Assembly: GCF_040543805.1 (NCBI RefSeq)
Contig: NZ_JBEUMS010000007.1
Span: forward strand, 62,001-126,000
Source of the DNA: Arcicella rosea
GTDB lineage: Bacteria > Bacteroidota > Bacteroidia > Cytophagales > Spirosomataceae
Length of the DNA: 64,000 nt
Reading direction: 5' to 3'
Shown: one piece after another, positions 43,648-51,858 of the stretch
Numbering within the stretch: position 1 is the stretch's first letter
Layout: every line of letters starts with the position of its first letter
Program-made: the position numbers and the translations under genes
Notes under the pieces: model-generated
Databases searched by the model: none
What the model saw: the letters and a program-made list of their open reading frames with translations, nothing else
Told to the model about the DNA's origin: nothing

Positions 43648-44589
43648 ATGGAATCAAACAACAATCAAGGTGTATTTAAAATTGCCATCGGTGTTTTAAT
43701 CGGAGTTGTAGCTTTATTGAGTTACTTATTTATGGGAGCAAGAAATGAAACTTTTGAGCTTCAACAATCAATTACTTCAAAAGTTGAACAGTTATCAAGT
43801 ACTCAAATTAAGCTAGATTCTATTTCTATCGTTTTGAATGAAAAGATTGCTGAAATTCAAAAACTAGGTGGAAATGTTACAGAATTAGAAAACGTAAAAG
43901 CTCAATTAGAAAGCGATAAAAAGAAATTAAAATCTGATTTTAACTTTTCTGTTCAGAAATATGACGCTAAAATTAAAGAGTACGAAAACTTCTTAGTTGT
44001 AAAAGACGAAGACATTCGCAAATTACAAGAAGAGAATGGCACTTTGTTAGCTCGCACAAAAACTCTTGAAGAAGAAAAACAACAAGTATTGACTGAAAAT
44101 ACTGGTTTAAAAACTGAAAAAGCTAATTTGGTTCAAACAGTTTCTGAATATACTTCACAAAATGATGATTTGAAACGTAAAGTAACTTTAGCAAGTGCTA
44201 TGAAAGCAATCAACGTTCAAGTTGCAGCTTTAGCATCAAATGGTAAAGTTCGTGAGGGTGGTTTATACAAAGCATCGAAAATCAATAAATTAAAGATTTC
44301 ATTTATCATGCCTTCAAATCCTGTGGCTGAGAAAAATAACAAAGAGATTTTTGTTAGAATTCTTGACCAAAACGGAGCTGTTGTTAGTGAAGACGGCTCA
44401 GCAGGAACAGTTAGTAATGATGGAAAAGAGATAGGGTACAGCTTCAAACAAAGTGTTCCATTTGAAAACAATGACCAAAAAGTGGACATCATTTACGGAA
44501 AAAGCGCTCCTTATCAATCAGGTAAATATAGCATTGAGCTATATTCTGAAGGGTTCAAAATCGGAAATGGTTCATTTCAAGTAAAGTAA
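43648..44589 (+). CDS. Membrane-anchored coiled-coil protein, unknown function
   Basis: 313 residues. One N-terminal membrane helix ('IAIGVLIGVVALLSYLFMGA', about 12-31), then a long coiled coil of heptads (about 35-185), then a compact beta-rich C-terminal domain (about 190-313, with 'ISFIMPSNPVAEKNNKEIFV' and 'IGYSFKQSVPFENND'). It is probably anchored in the inner membrane with the coil and globular domain in the periplasm. No family name recognised. It lies 99 bp after the histidine kinase on the same strand and may be its target or accessory. It is followed by a terminator. Confidence 0.8.
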   Translation: MESNNNQGVFKIAIGVLIGVVALLSYLFMGARNETFELQQSITSKVEQLSSTQIKLDSISIVLNEKIAEIQKLGGNVTELENVKAQLESDKKKLKSDFNFSVQKYDAKIKEYENFLVVKDEDIRKLQEENGTLLARTKTLEEEKQQVLTENTGLKTEKANLVQTVSEYTSQNDDLKRKVTLASAMKAINVQVAALASNGKVREGGLYKASKINKLKISFIMPSNPVAEKNNKEIFVRILDQNGAVVSEDGSAGTVSNDGKEIGYSFKQSVPFENNDQKVDIIYGKSAPYQSGKYSIELYSEGFKIGNGSFQVK

Positions 44590-44610
44590 TCAATGGAATG
44601 AGTAAAACTG

Positions 44611-44646
44611 AAAGACGATGTTGAACAAACATCGTCTTTGTTTTTA
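44611..44646 (+). terminator. Terminator after the coiled-coil protein gene
   Basis: AAAGACGATGTT-GAAC-AAACATCGTCTTT then a T-rich tail. Confidence 0.88.
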
Positions 44647-44711
44647 ATAAGAGTACAGTTATTCGTTGTTCGACACATTTTTCCAGAACACACCCAAAAC
44701 CCACTAATACC

Positions 44712-45872
44712 ATGATATTATACATCAGATTCTTCCAAATATTTTTCGTGTTGCCAAGTTTAATATTTTCAATAATTATTGATTGGTTACGAATTGCTTA
44801 TAAGAAATTCAGCGAATTTCCAATTGCTTACACATCATTACTGTATTTGTTCACTACAATGGCATTTTGTCATTATCCAATTTTCGACCATTGGGCAACT
44901 GGCTTTATCATGATGAGTTTACCCTTGGCTATTGTTTTTGGTTTAGGCGGAAGTAGCTATTTGTTGTATAAAAATCAGAAAGTAGTGGCAACAATTGGTT
45001 TTATTTGGGTGCTAATGGCTTTTCCAATTATTAAACGTTTTGTTGGGATTAATCAAAACGCCGAACAAATTACTTCTTTAAATACGCTAAAAGTATTGAG
45101 TTTTAATGGAGAATGTTTTGCCGAGAATGATGAAAGCAATGATAAATGGGCAGTTTTAAAATCTGATATTGCTTGTTTTCAAGAGTATTCTCCTAATCAG
45201 AATGTTGAGATTCAATTCAAAAATAAAATTGAAAAATTGACTGAATTTGAAGAATGTCGTTCTGTAGGTTTGGCTTTGTTTTCACAATATCCAATTGTTA
45301 ATCAGTACAGCAAAATTTGGGATAAAGCTTATGGCCCTAAAATCAATGGATTTATTTGTGCAGACATAGCTTATGGAAATGATACCGTAAGAGTCGTAAA
45401 CGCCCATTTATGGTCGATGGGAGTGAGGATTAACCAAAGTATCGATGCTTTGAAAAATGGAGAATTCAAACAATTTGCTTTTGAAATTGTGGACACTTTC
45501 CAGAAAATGAAAGAAGGTTTTGAATATCGCAATGAACAATTGAAAGAAATAGAATCGTATGTTTCGGGAAGTAAATATCCAGTAATTATTTGTGGAGATT
45601 TCAATGAAACACCTTTTGGATATGCTTATGGAAAATTAAGTTTAAGTTTTAAAAATGCCTTTGAAGAAGTAGGAAAAGGTCTGGGCTTTACACTTAACAG
45701 ACAACCATATTGTGTAAGAATAGACCAACAATTCTTTAGTTCAGAATGGCAAGTAAAATCTTGTTATACGATGTCGGATATTAATATGTCAGACCATTTC
45801 CCTGTGATGGCAGAATACGTATTAAAGAAACCGAATAAAGTTTCAAATAATGTGTTAGCCACAATTCTATAG
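44712..45872 (+). CDS. Endonuclease/exonuclease/phosphatase-family protein with N-terminal membrane helices
   Basis: 386 residues. Three to four hydrophobic segments occupy about 1-115; the EEP domain follows from 'LKVLSFNGECFAENDESN' (near 126). 'DIACFQEYSPN' carries a catalytic Glu, 'VVNAHLWSMG' a histidine, 'PVIICGDFNETPFGYAYG' (near 292) the Asp-x-Asn, and 'MSDHFPVMAEY' the terminal His. Members hydrolyse phosphodiesters or sphingolipid-like head groups; the substrate cannot be assigned. The membrane part suggests action at the envelope. It is convergent with the DUF2461 gene with only 1 bp between stops. Confidence 0.9.
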   Translation: MILYIRFFQIFFVLPSLIFSIIIDWLRIAYKKFSEFPIAYTSLLYLFTTMAFCHYPIFDHWATGFIMMSLPLAIVFGLGGSSYLLYKNQKVVATIGFIWVLMAFPIIKRFVGINQNAEQITSLNTLKVLSFNGECFAENDESNDKWAVLKSDIACFQEYSPNQNVEIQFKNKIEKLTEFEECRSVGLALFSQYPIVNQYSKIWDKAYGPKINGFICADIAYGNDTVRVVNAHLWSMGVRINQSIDALKNGEFKQFAFEIVDTFQKMKEGFEYRNEQLKEIESYVSGSKYPVIICGDFNETPFGYAYGKLSLSFKNAFEEVGKGLGFTLNRQPYCVRIDQQFFSSEWQVKSCYTMSDINMSDHFPVMAEYVLKKPNKVSNNVLATIL

Positions 45873-45873
45873 A

Positions 45874-46557
45874 CTATAACTTTATTTCAGGTTCTTGGTC
45901 ATCAAAGAAAACATAGTTCAAAAAGTCTAAGTAAGGTTTTAAGGTAAAACACGCTTCAGTGACTTTTTGAACAAAGTTATCAGCACTTACTTCTTTATTT
46001 GAAAACTGATGCCAAAAGAATAATTGCTTTTTTCGAAGTAATTCAATTTCTGGATGCTCTTTTGAATAACCTTTTGGCGCAGATTTTACAGATTCTCCTT
46101 CTGCTTCTCCAAACATTTTTACAAATTCAGGATTATAAATAATTGACTTCAATTCCTGCGCATTATAATCAATTTCTTGTCGGAGTTTTGCTAATTGTTC
46201 TGGAGTAGGCGAGTACATTCCGCCGCCAAGAAAAGATTTATTGTCTTCAATGTGAAGATAATAATCCATTCTGCCAGATTTTCTTCCACCTGCCGAAAAA
46301 CTAGCAGACAACCACGTTTTATAAGGCGCTTTATCTTTCGTAAAACGAACGTCTCTCGCTATTCTGTAATTGCAGTCTTTTACTTCAACGCCAGTCATGT
46401 CTTCAAAAGCGGCAATTGAGCCAATCAATTCTTTAATAGTAACTTCAAAATTAGCTTTTACGCCATCGTAAGTTTTTTTGTTGGCATGAAACCATTCACG
46501 AGTATTATTTTCTTTAAGTTGATTCAGGTAATTGAAAGTGGAAGAAGGAACAGACAT
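45874..46557 (-). CDS. DUF2461-family protein
   Basis: 227 residues. The DUF2461 hallmarks are visible: 'YLNQLKENNTREWFHANKKT' (about 10-29), 'YRIARDVRFTKDKAPYKTWL' (about 65-84), 'GRMDYYLHIEDNKSFLGGGM' (about 97-116) and 'KGYSKEHPEIELLRKKQL' (about 159-176). The family is widespread in Bacteroidetes, cytosolic and without known function. It is monocistronic and divergent from trpS. Confidence 0.93.
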   Translation of the reverse strand: MSVPSSTFNYLNQLKENNTREWFHANKKTYDGVKANFEVTIKELIGSIAAFEDMTGVEVKDCNYRIARDVRFTKDKAPYKTWLSASFSAGGRKSGRMDYYLHIEDNKSFLGGGMYSPTPEQLAKLRQEIDYNAQELKSIIYNPEFVKMFGEAEGESVKSAPKGYSKEHPEIELLRKKQLFFWHQFSNKEVSADNFVQKVTEACFTLKPYLDFLNYVFFDDQEPEIKL

Positions 46558-46728
46558 TGTTTAGAATTTTAAAACGTTGAAATGATAATTTGTACAAATA
46601 AAAATACTTAATTCATGATTTCCGTTAAATCGAGTAAGCTTGATTTGATGGATTCATGGATTTTAATCAATTTTGTAGAATAATAACAATAATTACACAA
46701 AACAGTTTACGATTATACTCTTTTTAAA

Positions 46729-47700
46729 ATGCGAATTCTAACAGGCATACAAGCATCAGGCAGACCACATTTAGGGAATGTTCTGGGTGCCATTCGTCCA
46801 GCCATCGAATTATCAAAAAATCCAGCCAATGAATCTTTTTTATTCATTGCTGATTTGCATACGCTTACTTCATTAAAAGATGGCAAGCAACTTCGTGAAA
46901 ATACTTATGCTATTGCTGCAGCTTGGTTAGCTTGCGGTTTTGATGCCGATAAGAATTTTTTCTATCGTCAATCAAAATTAGCAGGTTATCACACAGAGTT
47001 AATGTGGTATTTAAGCTGTTTTACGCCATTTCCGATGTTGGCAAATGGACATAGTTTCAAAGAAAAATCTGAAAAATTAGCCAATGTAAACGCTGGTTTA
47101 TTTACTTATCCAGTTTTACAAGCTGCAGATATAATGCTTTATGATGCTCATTTGGTTCCAGTGGGTCGTGACCAACGTCAACATCTTGAAATGACAAGAG
47201 ATTTAGGCGGGGCTTTCAATAACCAATACGGCGAAAATACACTGGTAATTCCTGAAGCGAAAATTGACGAAACAGTGATGGTGATTCCCGGAACTGATGG
47301 ACAAAAAATGTCAAAATCTTATGGAAATTACATTGATATTTTCTTAGATGAAAAAGAATTGTTGAAATCTGTGAAGAAGATTGTTACTGATGCTACTCCG
47401 TTGGAAGAACCTAAAAATCCCGAAACAGATAATGTTTTCAAACTTTATTCTTTAGTAGCAACTAACGATGAAATTGAAGAAATGAAAGCAAATTACTTAG
47501 CAGGAGGTTACGGTTATGGACATGCAAAACAAGCTTTGCATCAAGTATTAGTACGTGAATTTGCCAAGGAAAGAGAATTGTTTAATTATTATATGAACAA
47601 TACGAATGAGCTAGAACAAAAATTGCAAGAAGGAGAAGCCAAAGCAGCAATAATTGCTAAAGCAACAATGGAAAGAGTTCGTGAAAAAATGAATTTTTAA
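46729..47700 (+). CDS. trpS: Tryptophanyl-tRNA synthetase
   Basis: 323 residues, a class I synthetase of TrpRS size. The HIGH-like motif is 'GIQASGRPHLGNVLGAI' (about 5-21) and the KMSKS loop is intact at 'DGQKMSKSYGN' (about 193-203). 'PVGRDQRQHLEMTRDL' (about 145-160) binds tryptophan and ATP. It charges tRNA-Trp in the cytoplasm. It is followed closely (18 bp) by a PAP2 gene and then DUF2147, all same strand. Confidence 0.97.
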   Translation: MRILTGIQASGRPHLGNVLGAIRPAIELSKNPANESFLFIADLHTLTSLKDGKQLRENTYAIAAAWLACGFDADKNFFYRQSKLAGYHTELMWYLSCFTPFPMLANGHSFKEKSEKLANVNAGLFTYPVLQAADIMLYDAHLVPVGRDQRQHLEMTRDLGGAFNNQYGENTLVIPEAKIDETVMVIPGTDGQKMSKSYGNYIDIFLDEKELLKSVKKIVTDATPLEEPKNPETDNVFKLYSLVATNDEIEEMKANYLAGGYGYGHAKQALHQVLVREFAKERELFNYYMNNTNELEQKLQEGEAKAAIIAKATMERVREKMNF

Positions 47701-47718
47701 GGGCATAAAATAATTCTG

Positions 47719-48279
47719 ATGAATCAACTTGACACAGAAGTATTTTTATGGCTTAATTCTTTGCATAACAATACCTTCGACCCAATAATGGCTTGGATTT
47801 CAGGACGAAATTCTTGGATTCCGCTTTATATAGCCATTATTGGTTTAATTATTTGGCGATATAAAAAGCAATCTTTGCCCATGTTACTTACTATAATTGT
47901 AAGCGTAGCGTTGGCAGATCAGATTTGTTCATCGTTTTTTAAGCCACTTGTTGAAAGACTTCGTCCTTGTCATGAACCAACCATTCAACATTTAGTACAT
48001 GTTGTTGGCAATTGTGGCGGACAATTTGGCTTTTGTTCATCACACGCTGCCAATTCTTTTACTTTGGCAATGAGCCTTTTATTATTAGTTGGCAAAGAAT
48101 ATACTTGGGTTAAATATCTTTTTGTATGGGCAATAATTGTTTCGTATAGTCGTATTTATGTTGGTGTTCATTATCCGCTTGATGTATTAGCCGGTGCTGG
48201 AGTAGGCGTTTTGTCGGCATTTATTTCTTTTAAAATTTACCAATTCTATTTATCTAAAAATGTTCATGAAGTTTCATAA
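47719..48279 (+). CDS. PAP2-family membrane phosphatase
   Basis: 186 residues with about five membrane helices. The three PAP2 motifs are present: 'KPLVERLRP' (near 76, K-x6-R-P), 'SSHAANSFTLA' (near 112; the usual PSGH is CSSHA here) and 'SRIYVGVHYPLDV' (near 146, S-R-x5-H-x3-D). It dephosphorylates lipid phosphates such as undecaprenyl-PP or phosphatidate/phosphatidylglycerophosphate on the outer face of the inner membrane. It overlaps the DUF2147 gene by 20 bp. Confidence 0.93.
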   Translation: MNQLDTEVFLWLNSLHNNTFDPIMAWISGRNSWIPLYIAIIGLIIWRYKKQSLPMLLTIIVSVALADQICSSFFKPLVERLRPCHEPTIQHLVHVVGNCGGQFGFCSSHAANSFTLAMSLLLLVGKEYTWVKYLFVWAIIVSYSRIYVGVHYPLDVLAGAGVGVLSAFISFKIYQFYLSKNVHEVS

Positions 48280-48697
48280 ATTATTGCCTTTACTTTTTTT
48301 GTTGTGTTCCTTTAAAAGTAATGACGGTTCAGAAGAAATAGTAGGAATGTGGTTTACGCAGGATAAAGCATCTAAAATTCAAATTTTCAAACACGATAAT
48401 CAGTATTTTGGAAAAATTGTATGGCTGAAATCTCCTCTTATCAATGGGAAAGCTATTGTAGATGAAAAAAATCCAGAAGAAAAACTTCGTTCAAGAGCGG
48501 TTTTAGGCTTGTCAATTTTTAACAGATTTGTTTTTGAAGGAAATAACAGCTGGACGAAGGGAGAAATTTACGATGTGAGAACGGGAAGAACTGTTTCTGG
48601 AAAACTATCACTGAAAAATAAAAATACTTTAGATGTTAGAGGGTTTCTAGGGAATCCAATTTTTGGAAAAACTGTAACACTAATAAGAGCAGAGTAA
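48260..48697 (+). CDS. DUF2147-family secreted protein
   Basis: 145 residues with a signal peptide ('FHKLLPLLFLLCSFKSND', about 4-21). The DUF2147 pattern follows: 'IVGMWFTQDKASKIQIF' (about 27-43), 'YFGKIVWLK' (near 50) and 'GEIYDVRTGRTVSGKLSL' (near 101-118). It is a small periplasmic beta-barrel-like (lipocalin-like) domain of unknown role. It overlaps the PAP2 gene by 20 bp, so the two are likely translated together, which hints at an envelope-lipid context. Confidence 0.9.
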   Translation: MFMKFHKLLPLLFLLCSFKSNDGSEEIVGMWFTQDKASKIQIFKHDNQYFGKIVWLKSPLINGKAIVDEKNPEEKLRSRAVLGLSIFNRFVFEGNNSWTKGEIYDVRTGRTVSGKLSLKNKNTLDVRGFLGNPIFGKTVTLIRAE

Positions 48698-48701
48698 AAA
48701 T

Positions 48702-48743
48702 AAAAAGAGTACTCATTGATTTAGAAATGAGTACTCTTTTTGT
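48702..48743. terminator. Terminator between DUF2147 and acyl-CoA reductase genes
   Basis: AAAAAGAGTACTCATT / AATGAGTACTCTTTTT, a symmetric hairpin between convergent genes. Confidence 0.9.
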
Positions 48744-49766
48744 TTAATCATTCAACGATAATAAGAACAACATCGTATCTACACCATCTGCATAATCCCA
48801 AAGTTTGGGTTTTTGCGTTTCTCCGAAAGGAATACTTCCTTCAAACCAAGCTTCTTTTGAAACAATACATTGAATTTTATCTGTATTTGCGCTGATTTTT
48901 TGTGATAAATCTTCCTTGTTTTGATACACTTCATAAAAAATAACAGAAATAGGAGAGACCAAAGAATCATTTTCTGTTAAAATCAAAAAGCCATTATCGT
49001 AATGATGTACTTGATTGACCAAATAAATAGATTTATTATAGTCGTAATTATTTTTGTACTTATTATGATAGAAAATATCACCAAGCGATTCAATACTATC
49101 ATAGAAATTTACGAAATCGTAATCTTGCGGTACGTAAAATTTAGAAATGTTTCTACAACCTAAACCATAATAGTCAGTAATGTCTTTACCAAGATTTAAA
49201 AAATCATCTTCCGTTTCATTACTATTTAATATGGCTACAGAACTTCTATTTTGTCTGATGATATGTGGCTTATTCCTGAAGTAATATTCAAAATAACGAG
49301 CTGAATTATCAGAACCTGTAGCAATTAAAGCATCGACTTCGTTCATTTTCTCGCTAATTCTAATTCCTAAAGCTGGATTAATTTCCAATAATTTTTCAAT
49401 TAAAGCCAACATTAAAACAGAATCCTGGGAACTTACTTTAGCCACACATTCATGTCCTGAAATAACCACGGTCAACAAATCATGAAACCCGACTGCTGGA
49501 ATGTTTCCAGCCATTATTACTCCAATACTTTTAATAATTTGTGGTCTGTCTGGGATTTCGTATAAACCTGCCCAACTTTCCAACAAATTCCTATCCAAAT
49601 AAAAATCAGCAATTGATTGAATAGATTTTCTGGTATTTTCTAGTGTAAACCAATTGTTTTGATGTGAAGCCCTATCTGCCCATTCCTCAATTACTGATTG
49701 ATTGTCTTCGTTTTTTAGAAAATCTCCTAAGTTTACGAATGCGTCAATTCTTGCTTGTAAATCCAT
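48744..49766 (-). CDS. LuxC-type acyl-CoA reductase
   Basis: 340 residues of the LuxC/acyl-CoA reductase family, which reduces acyl-CoA to fatty aldehyde with NADPH. 'SIGVIMAGNIPAVGFHDLLTV' region (about 80-100) is the aldehyde-dehydrogenase-like nucleotide pocket; 'IATGSDNSARYFEYYF' (near 152) and 'GLGCRNISKFYVP' (near 197, with the likely catalytic Cys) are family signatures. Bacteroidetes carry such genes without luciferase, so a role in lipid or sulfonolipid metabolism is more likely than luminescence. It is divergent from a dicluster ferredoxin gene, a pairing that suggests redox coupling. Confidence 0.88.
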   Translation of the reverse strand: MDLQARIDAFVNLGDFLKNEDNQSVIEEWADRASHQNNWFTLENTRKSIQSIADFYLDRNLLESWAGLYEIPDRPQIIKSIGVIMAGNIPAVGFHDLLTVVISGHECVAKVSSQDSVLMLALIEKLLEINPALGIRISEKMNEVDALIATGSDNSARYFEYYFRNKPHIIRQNRSSVAILNSNETEDDFLNLGKDITDYYGLGCRNISKFYVPQDYDFVNFYDSIESLGDIFYHNKYKNNYDYNKSIYLVNQVHHYDNGFLILTENDSLVSPISVIFYEVYQNKEDLSQKISANTDKIQCIVSKEAWFEGSIPFGETQKPKLWDYADGVDTMLFLLSLND

Positions 49767-49956
49767 TTTTTGTAATTTTTTACAAATTTACAGAAATCCT
49801 TTGAAATATTTTTTTTCAATAGTCTTTAAACTTTATAGGCTATTCAAGGTTTAACTGTTAATTTTGTGAATGATTTAAGGAAATTCAATGTTTTGGATTC
49901 TGACAGAGGTATTAAATCAATTTTAAGAAAGCATATACAATTAAAAAGAAGTTTTT

Positions 49957-50304
49957 ATGGCAATTATCATAACCGAAGAATGCATCAATTGCGGTGCTTG
50001 CGAGCCAGAATGCCCTAATACAGCAATTTATGAAGGTGGTGTTGAATGGACTTGGGCTGGAGGAACCAAATTAGTGGACGTTGAGTTAGAAGACGGTTCT
50101 GTTATTGGAGGGAAAGACCCAATGACACCCATTTCAGATGAATTTTATTACATCGTTTCAGATAAATGTACTGAATGTATGGGCTTCCATGAAGAGCCTC
50201 AATGTGCTGCTGTTTGTCCAGTAGATTGTTGCGTTCCTGATCCAGACCATGAAGAAGACGAAGAAACACTTTATGCGAAAAAGGCATGGTTACACGCTGA
50301 GTAG
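49957..50304 (+). CDS. Ferredoxin with two [4Fe-4S] clusters
   Basis: 115 residues. Cluster 1: 'CINCGACEPECPNTAIYEGG' (near 9-28). Cluster 2: 'CTECMGFHEEPQCAAVCPVD' (near 68-87), where the second motif has an enlarged spacer between Cys 2 and Cys 3 (8 residues), as in the Alvin-type/YfhL ferredoxins. It is a low-potential electron carrier in the cytoplasm. A charged loop of about 40 residues separates the two. It is divergent from the acyl-CoA reductase and followed by a terminator. Confidence 0.95.
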   Translation: MAIIITEECINCGACEPECPNTAIYEGGVEWTWAGGTKLVDVELEDGSVIGGKDPMTPISDEFYYIVSDKCTECMGFHEEPQCAAVCPVDCCVPDPDHEEDEETLYAKKAWLHAE

Positions 50305-50321
50305 TTAATTTTTCAATCATT

Positions 50322-50358
50322 TCAAAGCCCTGATTTAGTAATAAGTCAGGGTTTTTTT
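50322..50358 (+). terminator. Terminator after the ferredoxin gene
   Basis: AAGCCCTGA-tttagtaataag-TCAGGGTTTTTTT. Confidence 0.85.
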
Positions 50359-50555
50359 ATTGGAAAAATTATATTTTTTCTGGATATTTTACTTTAAGAA
50401 TATTTGGTTTTTGGTCGATATTTCAGAATATGTTAAAAATGAACTTGTTGATTAAAAATATTGACTTTATTTTGAGATATATGGTTTAAATTATGCCTGT
50501 TTTGTACTATTTTTTGAAAAAAAGCCCAAAATAGGTTAAAAATTTGCACATAAAA

Positions 50556-50587
50556 TTTGGAATAGTAAATATTACCTATAATATTTG
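50556..50587 (+). promoter_or_regulatory. Candidate Bacteroidetes-type promoter of the porin-amt unit
   Basis: TTTG at 50556 and AATATTTG at 50580 (one mismatch to TAnnTTTG) are 20 bp apart, as in the Bacteroidetes -33/-7 promoter. They lie 46 bp before the porin ATG. The rest of the 329-bp interval 50305-50633 is AT-rich with nothing else recognised. Confidence 0.45.
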
Positions 50588-50633
50588 CAATGTAATCAAG
50601 CATTAATATTTAAACATTCAACCAAAGATTATT

Positions 50634-51761
50634 ATGAAAAAAACCTTAATCACGTTATTTTCTTTGTTTTTAGCAGTTCCTGCATTTTCTCAAGATAAGG
50701 AGGAAGACAAAGGTAAGTTTACTTTCTCTGGGTACATTGATTCTTACTACTTAGCAAACTTCAATAACCCTAGAGATATGAAAAACACAGGTGCATCTGG
50801 AACAGCTAGAGCATTTGATCAAAAAACTGGATTTTCATTGGGTCTTGTTCAAACTAAAATTGGATATGCAACAGCTAAGTCTGATGTAGTTGTTGACTTG
50901 GCATTCGGTCCAAACGCTGACTTAGGTAACTACGGTAACGCATTGGGTCCATTAGGAAATGGTTCTTCTTTAGTTATCAAACAAGCTTATTTCAACTGGA
51001 AGGCTACAGATAAATTAACATTGACTGCTGGTCAGTTTGGTACACACATCGGTTATGAAGTAATTGATGCTCCAGTAAACTATCACTACTCACTTTCAAA
51101 CTTATTCAACAATGGTCCATTCTACCATGTTGGTGTTAAGGCAGCTTACGCAGTATCTGATAAATTTGCTTTAATGGGCGGTATTGTAAATGGTGTTGAC
51201 CAACTTTACAGCAACAACGAGAAACCAGGTTTAATTGCTCAAGTATTTGTTCAACCAGTTAGCGGATGGAACGTATATGTAAACGGAATCACTGCAAACC
51301 GTAATACTAAAGATGCAACTACTGGTACTACAGATGCTGGAACATACAATTTGTTAGATTTGTCAACTACTTATCAAGTAACTGAGAAATTCTTATTAGG
51401 TTTAAATGCAGCAACTGGTAAGCAAAACTACGCTGCTGGTGATGGCAAAACTTGGGGAGGATTTGCAGTATATCCAAAATATGATTTTACAAGTACATTC
51501 AGCTTAGGCGCTAGATATGAATCTTTCTCTAACACAAATGCTGTTACTGGTCTTGTAATAACAAATACAGATGGTTCTAAAACAGGTGTAACAGTAAATT
51601 CATTCACTATCACTCCATCTTTCACTGTAGCTGACGGACATTTGTTATTGAAACCAGAATTCAGAGTTGATTCTTTCGACAAAAACTTCTTCGTAGATGG
51701 TGATGGTAAAGATACTAAATCTCAATCTACCTTTACTTGGGCAATGATTTATAAGTTTTAA
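50634..51761 (+). CDS. Outer-membrane porin-type beta-barrel protein
   Basis: 375 residues with a signal peptide ('LITLFSLFLAVPAFSQ', about 4-19). The mature protein starts with an acidic stretch and 'FTFSGYIDSYYLANFN', then many amphipathic strands ('GFSLGLVQTKIGYATA', 'KLTLTAGQFGTHIGYE', 'FSLGARYESFSN') and ends with aromatic 'WAMIYKF', the classical outer-membrane barrel C-terminus. It is of the porin-like/OMP family common in Bacteroidetes. It lies 97 bp upstream of amt on the same strand, so it may let ammonium or other nitrogen solutes reach the periplasm. Confidence 0.88.
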   Translation: MKKTLITLFSLFLAVPAFSQDKEEDKGKFTFSGYIDSYYLANFNNPRDMKNTGASGTARAFDQKTGFSLGLVQTKIGYATAKSDVVVDLAFGPNADLGNYGNALGPLGNGSSLVIKQAYFNWKATDKLTLTAGQFGTHIGYEVIDAPVNYHYSLSNLFNNGPFYHVGVKAAYAVSDKFALMGGIVNGVDQLYSNNEKPGLIAQVFVQPVSGWNVYVNGITANRNTKDATTGTTDAGTYNLLDLSTTYQVTEKFLLGLNAATGKQNYAAGDGKTWGGFAVYPKYDFTSTFSLGARYESFSNTNAVTGLVITNTDGSKTGVTVNSFTITPSFTVADGHLLLKPEFRVDSFDKNFFVDGDGKDTKSQSTFTWAMIYKF

Positions 51762-51858
51762 TGATAATTTTACTCATAGTCAGCTATATCGTAGCTGATT
51801 ATGAGTAGTTTAGTTTCTGTAAACAATTCCATAATAAACCCCTAAAACACTAATCACA

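Noticed and set aside
48744..49766. Bioluminescence (lux) locus because of the LuxC-type reductase
   Set aside because: There is no luxA/luxB/luxD/luxE nearby; LuxC-type reductases are common in non-luminous Bacteroidetes.
50305..50633. Riboswitch or ammonium-responsive leader before the porin-amt genes
   Set aside because: The spacer shows a terminator and AT-rich DNA with a promoter-like pair, but no conserved multi-helix fold that I can recognise.
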